Below, piece by piece: positions 59,517 to 64,000 of a stretch of 64,000 nt of DNA. Where the stretch lies: assembly GCF_900104645.1 (NCBI RefSeq), contig NZ_FNWE01000002.1:1007289-1071288 (forward strand), in the 5' to 3' direction. This stretch comes from Alterileibacterium massiliense (GTDB taxonomy: Bacteria > Bacillota > Clostridia > Peptostreptococcales > Anaerovoracaceae). The notes beneath the pieces were generated by a model. That model ran no database searches, had not been told where the DNA came from, and saw only the letters and a program-made list of their open reading frames with translations. How positions within the stretch are numbered: the stretch's first letter is position 1; the number at the start of each line of letters is the position of its first letter. The position numbers and the translations under genes are program-made.

Positions 59517-61592
59517 CTACTTGATATATTTTTTCATGCTTCCTATGCTTATACCAAGTGTTGATGCGTTGTGAATTAGCGACGCAGTTGTCGGCTGAAT
59601 TAGCCCAAGTACATTTAGACAAATTAAGGATCCATTAATTCCAATTATTCTCTTATAATTTTTATCTATTCTCTTCATCATCTTTTTAGATAATTCTTTC
59701 AAAACAGATATTTCATTTAAGCTGTCAGCAGCAATGGTAATATCTGCAATTTCTCTCGCAATTGCTGCACCATCACTAATTGCTATCGCAACATCAGCTG
59801 CGGATAATGCCGGTGAATCATTTATACCATCACCAACCATTACTACTTTATTCCCTAATTCTTTTTCCTTCTTTATTAGCATTGCTTTATCTTCAGGTAG
59901 AAGCTCAGAATAATAGATGTCAACTCCAACTGCCTCAGCTATTGCCTTTGCAGTTCTTTCACTATCACCGCTCATCATGATTATTTTGTTAAAACCTTGA
60001 TCTCTCAGGTCTTTTATAGCTTGTGATGCTTCCTCTCTAACAGGGTCTTCTATCAATATAACAGCTTCTAAAATATTATTTATTGCCATGTAGAGATGAG
60101 AGCAGTCAACAGGTAGTGATTTAAATAATTCTTTTTTATCATCCCTTATACTGCATTTTTCATCTTCAAACACAAAATGGTTACTACCTATAATAACTCT
60201 TTCGGATCCTATTGAAGATACAATGCCATGTGCCACGATATAATTTACCTGTGAGTGCATCTCTGTGTGTTCAAGATTTTTAATTTCAGCTTCTCTTACA
60301 ACGGCTCTTGCCATTGAGTGTGGAAAATGTTCTTCTAGGCAAGCCGCAATTTTTAAACATTCATCTTTATCCATTTCATTAAAGCTTATCACATCTCTAA
60401 CTCTTGGCTCTGCCTTTGTGAGAGTGCCAGTCTTATCAAAGACTATAACGCTTGATTCTGCCAGGGCTTCGAGGTATTTTCCTCCTTTTATAGTAGAATG
60501 TCTATCTGCCCCTTCTCCAATAGCAGAAAGTACCGATATGGGCATAGCAAGCTTTAATGCACAAGAAAAATCAACCATGAGTATTCCGAGAGTTTTTGTA
60601 AGATTCCTTGTGAGAGCATAAACAAGTCCTGCCCCTAGGAAGGTATAAGGGACTAGCTTATCTGCGAGATGTGAATACCTATCTTCTATATCAGATTTTA
60701 GCTTTTCACTATCTTCTATCATCTTAACAATTTTTTCATATTTTGTAGCTCCAGAAGCTTCTTTTACAAGTAGAATTATTCTTCCTTCTTCTATAACAGT
60801 TCCAGCATAAACTGAGCTTCCAATGGTTTTCCTTACCGGTTCACTTTCACCTGTCATCGATGCCTGATTAACCATTGCATCACCTGCTGTGACAACTCCA
60901 TCGAAAGGTATCTGTGAGCCTATATTGACAGCTACCATATCTCCCGAACTTATCTCATCTGCATTTACTAAGACTTCTTGTTCACCATCTTTTTTCCATA
61001 CTTTTCCGGTATTTAGTGACATAGCTCTTGCAAGATCATCTATTGATTTTTTTCTTGTCCAGTCCTCAAGTATTTCTCCTAAACCCAGCAGGAACATTAT
61101 ATTTGCTGCAGTTCCAAAATCTCGCCTAAAAATTGAAATAGAAATTGCTGTAGCATCTAAAACAGGAACTTCAATCTTTTTATTTTTCAAGCATAAAAGC
61201 CCTTGCCTAATATATCTAAAAGCATTTATCATAAGCAATAAATTTCCAATTGGCATAGGAATAAAATTTTTGTATATGAACCTTCTTAGAAAATGCCAAG
61301 TTAGTCTATCAATATACACATTATCCTTATTTCTACCTAACTGCTCAATTTCGTCTTTCGAATAGTTAATCATACTAAGGTTTAGGCAAGAAAGCTTATC
61401 TAATATAGGAACAAGTGATTCTTTATAAAAAATAACTATATCATTAGTCCTATCATAGATTTTCACCTTATCTACTGTGCTTATTGACGAAATAAAAATA
61501 TATAGAGAGTCCGCATCAGCATTTGAAAGCGAATTTCCATCAATATGAAGTCTAATTCTACCCTTTGTTTGGTGTTTAATAATTAATTTCAA
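59517..61592 (-). CDS. Heavy-metal-type P-type ATPase
   Basis: Membrane cation pump of the P1B-like group, 691 residues. The N-terminal ~75 residues form an HMA-like domain without the metal-binding CxxC. Conserved parts are TGES in the actuator domain, DKTGTLT with the phosphorylated Asp386, the FPHSMA (HP-type) motif and GDGINDSPALSAADVAIA near 587. The ion-path helix reads DFSCALKLAMP, not the CPC, SPC or TPC of copper, cobalt or zinc pumps, so the ion is undetermined. It lies 26 bases downstream of the DUF6110-like gene and is evidently co-transcribed with it. GCGAGGA (AGGA) lies ahead of the start. Confidence 0.92.
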   Translation of the reverse strand: MKLIIKHQTKGRIRLHIDGNSLSNADADSLYIFISSISTVDKVKIYDRTNDIVIFYKESLVPILDKLSCLNLSMINYSKDEIEQLGRNKDNVYIDRLTWHFLRRFIYKNFIPMPIGNLLLMINAFRYIRQGLLCLKNKKIEVPVLDATAISISIFRRDFGTAANIMFLLGLGEILEDWTRKKSIDDLARAMSLNTGKVWKKDGEQEVLVNADEISSGDMVAVNIGSQIPFDGVVTAGDAMVNQASMTGESEPVRKTIGSSVYAGTVIEEGRIILLVKEASGATKYEKIVKMIEDSEKLKSDIEDRYSHLADKLVPYTFLGAGLVYALTRNLTKTLGILMVDFSCALKLAMPISVLSAIGEGADRHSTIKGGKYLEALAESSVIVFDKTGTLTKAEPRVRDVISFNEMDKDECLKIAACLEEHFPHSMARAVVREAEIKNLEHTEMHSQVNYIVAHGIVSSIGSERVIIGSNHFVFEDEKCSIRDDKKELFKSLPVDCSHLYMAINNILEAVILIEDPVREEASQAIKDLRDQGFNKIIMMSGDSERTAKAIAEAVGVDIYYSELLPEDKAMLIKKEKELGNKVVMVGDGINDSPALSAADVAIAISDGAAIAREIADITIAADSLNEISVLKELSKKMMKRIDKNYKRIIGINGSLICLNVLGLIQPTTASLIHNASTLGISIGSMKKYIK

Positions 61593-61618
61593 TAATGTTT
61601 CCTCGCTTCTAACTTGTT

Positions 61619-61951
61619 TTATTCGATAATAAGATCAGATTTATCATCTGTAATATTAGATTTATCTCCAATAATATTAGAATTATCCTTGATAATAGAA
61701 GATTTATTTTTTAATGATTTATTTTCGTTGATTTCTTTTGCATCAGCATATATATCTCCGGCATTTTCCTGAATGATTGTTGCCTTTTCCATTATCTTAT
61801 CCTTTGCCCTCATTCCAATTGCAGTAGCATTGGTATAAACTTTTTTTGCTTCTTCTGATGCTAAAATAGCAATACCAGCAGTACCAAATACCACTCCACC
61901 TAAGAATGAACATACTTCCTTTGTCTTTTTTAATTTGAGTAAATTTTTCAT
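61619..61951 (-). CDS. DUF6110-like small protein
   Basis: A 110-residue protein starting with a Lys-rich stretch and a hydrophobic segment (SFLGGVVFGTAGIAILAS). Next comes EEAKKVYTNATAIGMRAKDKIMEKATIIQENAGDIYADAKEIN, a helical pattern I associate with DUF6110 proteins next to P-type ATPases in Clostridia. The last 30 residues contain four imperfect repeats of KSNI/DKS type. It may be a small membrane-associated partner of the pump. AAGGAG precedes the start. Confidence 0.75.
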   Translation of the reverse strand: MKNLLKLKKTKEVCSFLGGVVFGTAGIAILASEEAKKVYTNATAIGMRAKDKIMEKATIIQENAGDIYADAKEINENKSLKNKSSIIKDNSNIIGDKSNITDDKSDLIIE

Positions 61952-62175
61952 AATTATCTCCTTTTTAATATTTTTTAATGATTAGATAAAATTTGAGTTA
62001 TCTCTATCTATTTCCTACTTATAATACACTTTATTATAATAGTTAGTAAAGATAAATTTTAGTTAAATATATTAAATTGTGATATTTTTTATTGATTTGA
62101 AGATGTTTTATATTATAATTTGAAAATATTTTTTATATTATGGATTTTAACGCTAATAAATAAATTTTATATAAC

Positions 62176-62200
62176 AAAAAAGGCTTAAAAAGCCTTATTT
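62176..62200 (-). terminator. Terminator of the rRNA/tRNA operon
   Basis: Minus strand AAGGCTT - TTT - AAGCCTT followed by TTTT, directly after tRNA-Leu. Confidence 0.8.
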
Positions 62201-62201
62201 T

Positions 62202-62284
62202 TGGTGCGAGACGTGGGACTCGAACCCACACGGTCTCCCACTAGAACCTAAATCTAGCGCGTCTGCCAGTTCCGCCAGCCTCGC
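62202..62284 (-). tRNA. tRNA-Leu (anticodon TAG)
   Basis: An 83-base minus-strand tRNA starting GCGAGGCTGGCGGAA, with the anticodon loop TTTAGGT (TAG), a long variable arm, GGGTTCGAGTCCC in the T-arm and encoded CCA. It is the last gene of the rRNA operon. Confidence 0.95.
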
Positions 62285-62297
62285 ATATATTTAAAAA

Positions 62298-62372
62298 TGG
62301 TGACCCCACCGGGAATCGAACCCGGGTTACCGCCGTGAAAGGGCGATGTCTTAACCGCTTGACCATGGGGCC
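62298..62372 (-). tRNA. tRNA-Glu (anticodon TTC)
   Basis: A 75-base minus-strand tRNA starting GGCCCCATGGTCAAG, with the anticodon loop CTTTCAC (TTC), GGGTTCGATTCCC in the T-arm and encoded CCA. It begins only 11 bases after the 5S rRNA. Confidence 0.95.
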
Positions 62373-62383
62373 TTATAAAAAAA

Positions 62384-62498
62384 CCGGCGACGACCTACTT
62401 TCCCGGGCGGCTGCCCACCAAGTATCCTCAGCGCAAAGGAGCTTAACTTCTGTGTTCGGGATGGGAACAGGTGTATCCTCCTCGCTATTGTCACCGGA
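62384..62498 (-). rRNA. rrf: 5S ribosomal RNA
   Basis: About 115 bases beginning TCCGGTGACAATAGCGAGG, with the conserved CCCATCCCGAACACAGAAGTTAAGC loop region and a terminal stem closing with GTCGCCGG. Confidence 0.93.
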
Positions 62499-62554
62499 TA
62501 TTGAGGTTTGTACCCTCAAAATTGAATAACACTAAAGTGTTCTCCTAAACCATT

Positions 62555-64000
<1,446 letters not shown>

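Overview
The window is chromosomal DNA from a low-GC, obligately anaerobic-looking member of the Clostridia (Firmicutes). The evidence is the strong AT bias, AGGAGG-type ribosome binding sites, the rpsU-phoH-ybeY-cdd-era-recO-glyS-ppdK gene order typical of Clostridia, and an anaerobic gene set: butyrate kinase, pyruvate phosphate dikinase, pyruvate carboxylase, rubredoxin, and a ThiH (glycine-independent, anaerobic) thiazole pathway. I cannot name the species. An Anaerovoracaceae/Family XIII-like lineage is only a guess.

Layout. 1-4.6 kb: a truncated, degenerate M20/PepD-like protein and a class A penicillin-binding protein. 4.6-11 kb: uppP, mnmA, a hemolysin III-type membrane protein, pyruvate kinase with a structured RNA in front of it, and an M24 aminopeptidase. 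11-15 kb: a thiazole operon in transcription order thiS-thiG-thiH-tenI-thiF, led by a TPP riboswitch with an intrinsic terminator. 15-31 kb: a MurE-type ligase, an SDR reductase, nagB, tRNA-Ser(GGA), a Na/Pi cotransporter, brnQ, buk, pyc, an MscS channel, typA and a DUF2207 membrane protein. 31-33 kb: a dCMP deaminase and a DinJ-YafQ type toxin-antitoxin module with a perfect palindromic operator. 33-44 kb: a HI0933-family flavoprotein, metK under a SAM-I riboswitch, an unrecognised 428-residue protein, an intergenic cluster of DnaA-box-like 9-mers, alaX, a cytidylate-kinase-like protein, a nitroreductase-rubredoxin pair, a MinD-type ATPase, an S66 peptidase and a YitT-type membrane protein. 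44-54 kb: the long minus-strand housekeeping cluster from nnr and rpsU down to ppdK. 54-62 kb: an orphan DinJ-like antitoxin, a membrane-anchored amidase-fold protein without catalytic residues, a cold shock protein, a divergent Rrf2 regulator/cysE pair, a PTS-IIC-like membrane protein, DUF3793, a heavy-metal P-type ATPase and a DUF6110-like protein. 62-64 kb: the 3' end of an rRNA operon on the minus strand (23S partial, 5S, tRNA-Glu, tRNA-Leu).

How the genes fit together. Pyruvate kinase, PPDK, pyruvate carboxylase and butyrate kinase cover the PEP-pyruvate-oxaloacetate node and substrate-level ATP from butyryl phosphate. PBP, UppP, the MurE-type ligase, the S66 peptidase and NagB touch cell-wall synthesis and recycling. 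TPP and SAM riboswitches, a CymR-like operator in front of cysE, and a palindromic operator in front of DUF3793 show cofactor, sulfur and probably metal control.

Most of the window is ordinary housekeeping sequence. The least explained items are the RNA before pyk, two proteins that keep a hydrolase fold but seem to have lost catalytic residues, the DnaA-box-like cluster away from dnaA, the tandem-repeat insertion inside cytidine deaminase, and the DUF6110/P-type ATPase/DUF3793 cluster with its operators. No CRISPR array, complete insertion sequence or prophage is visible.
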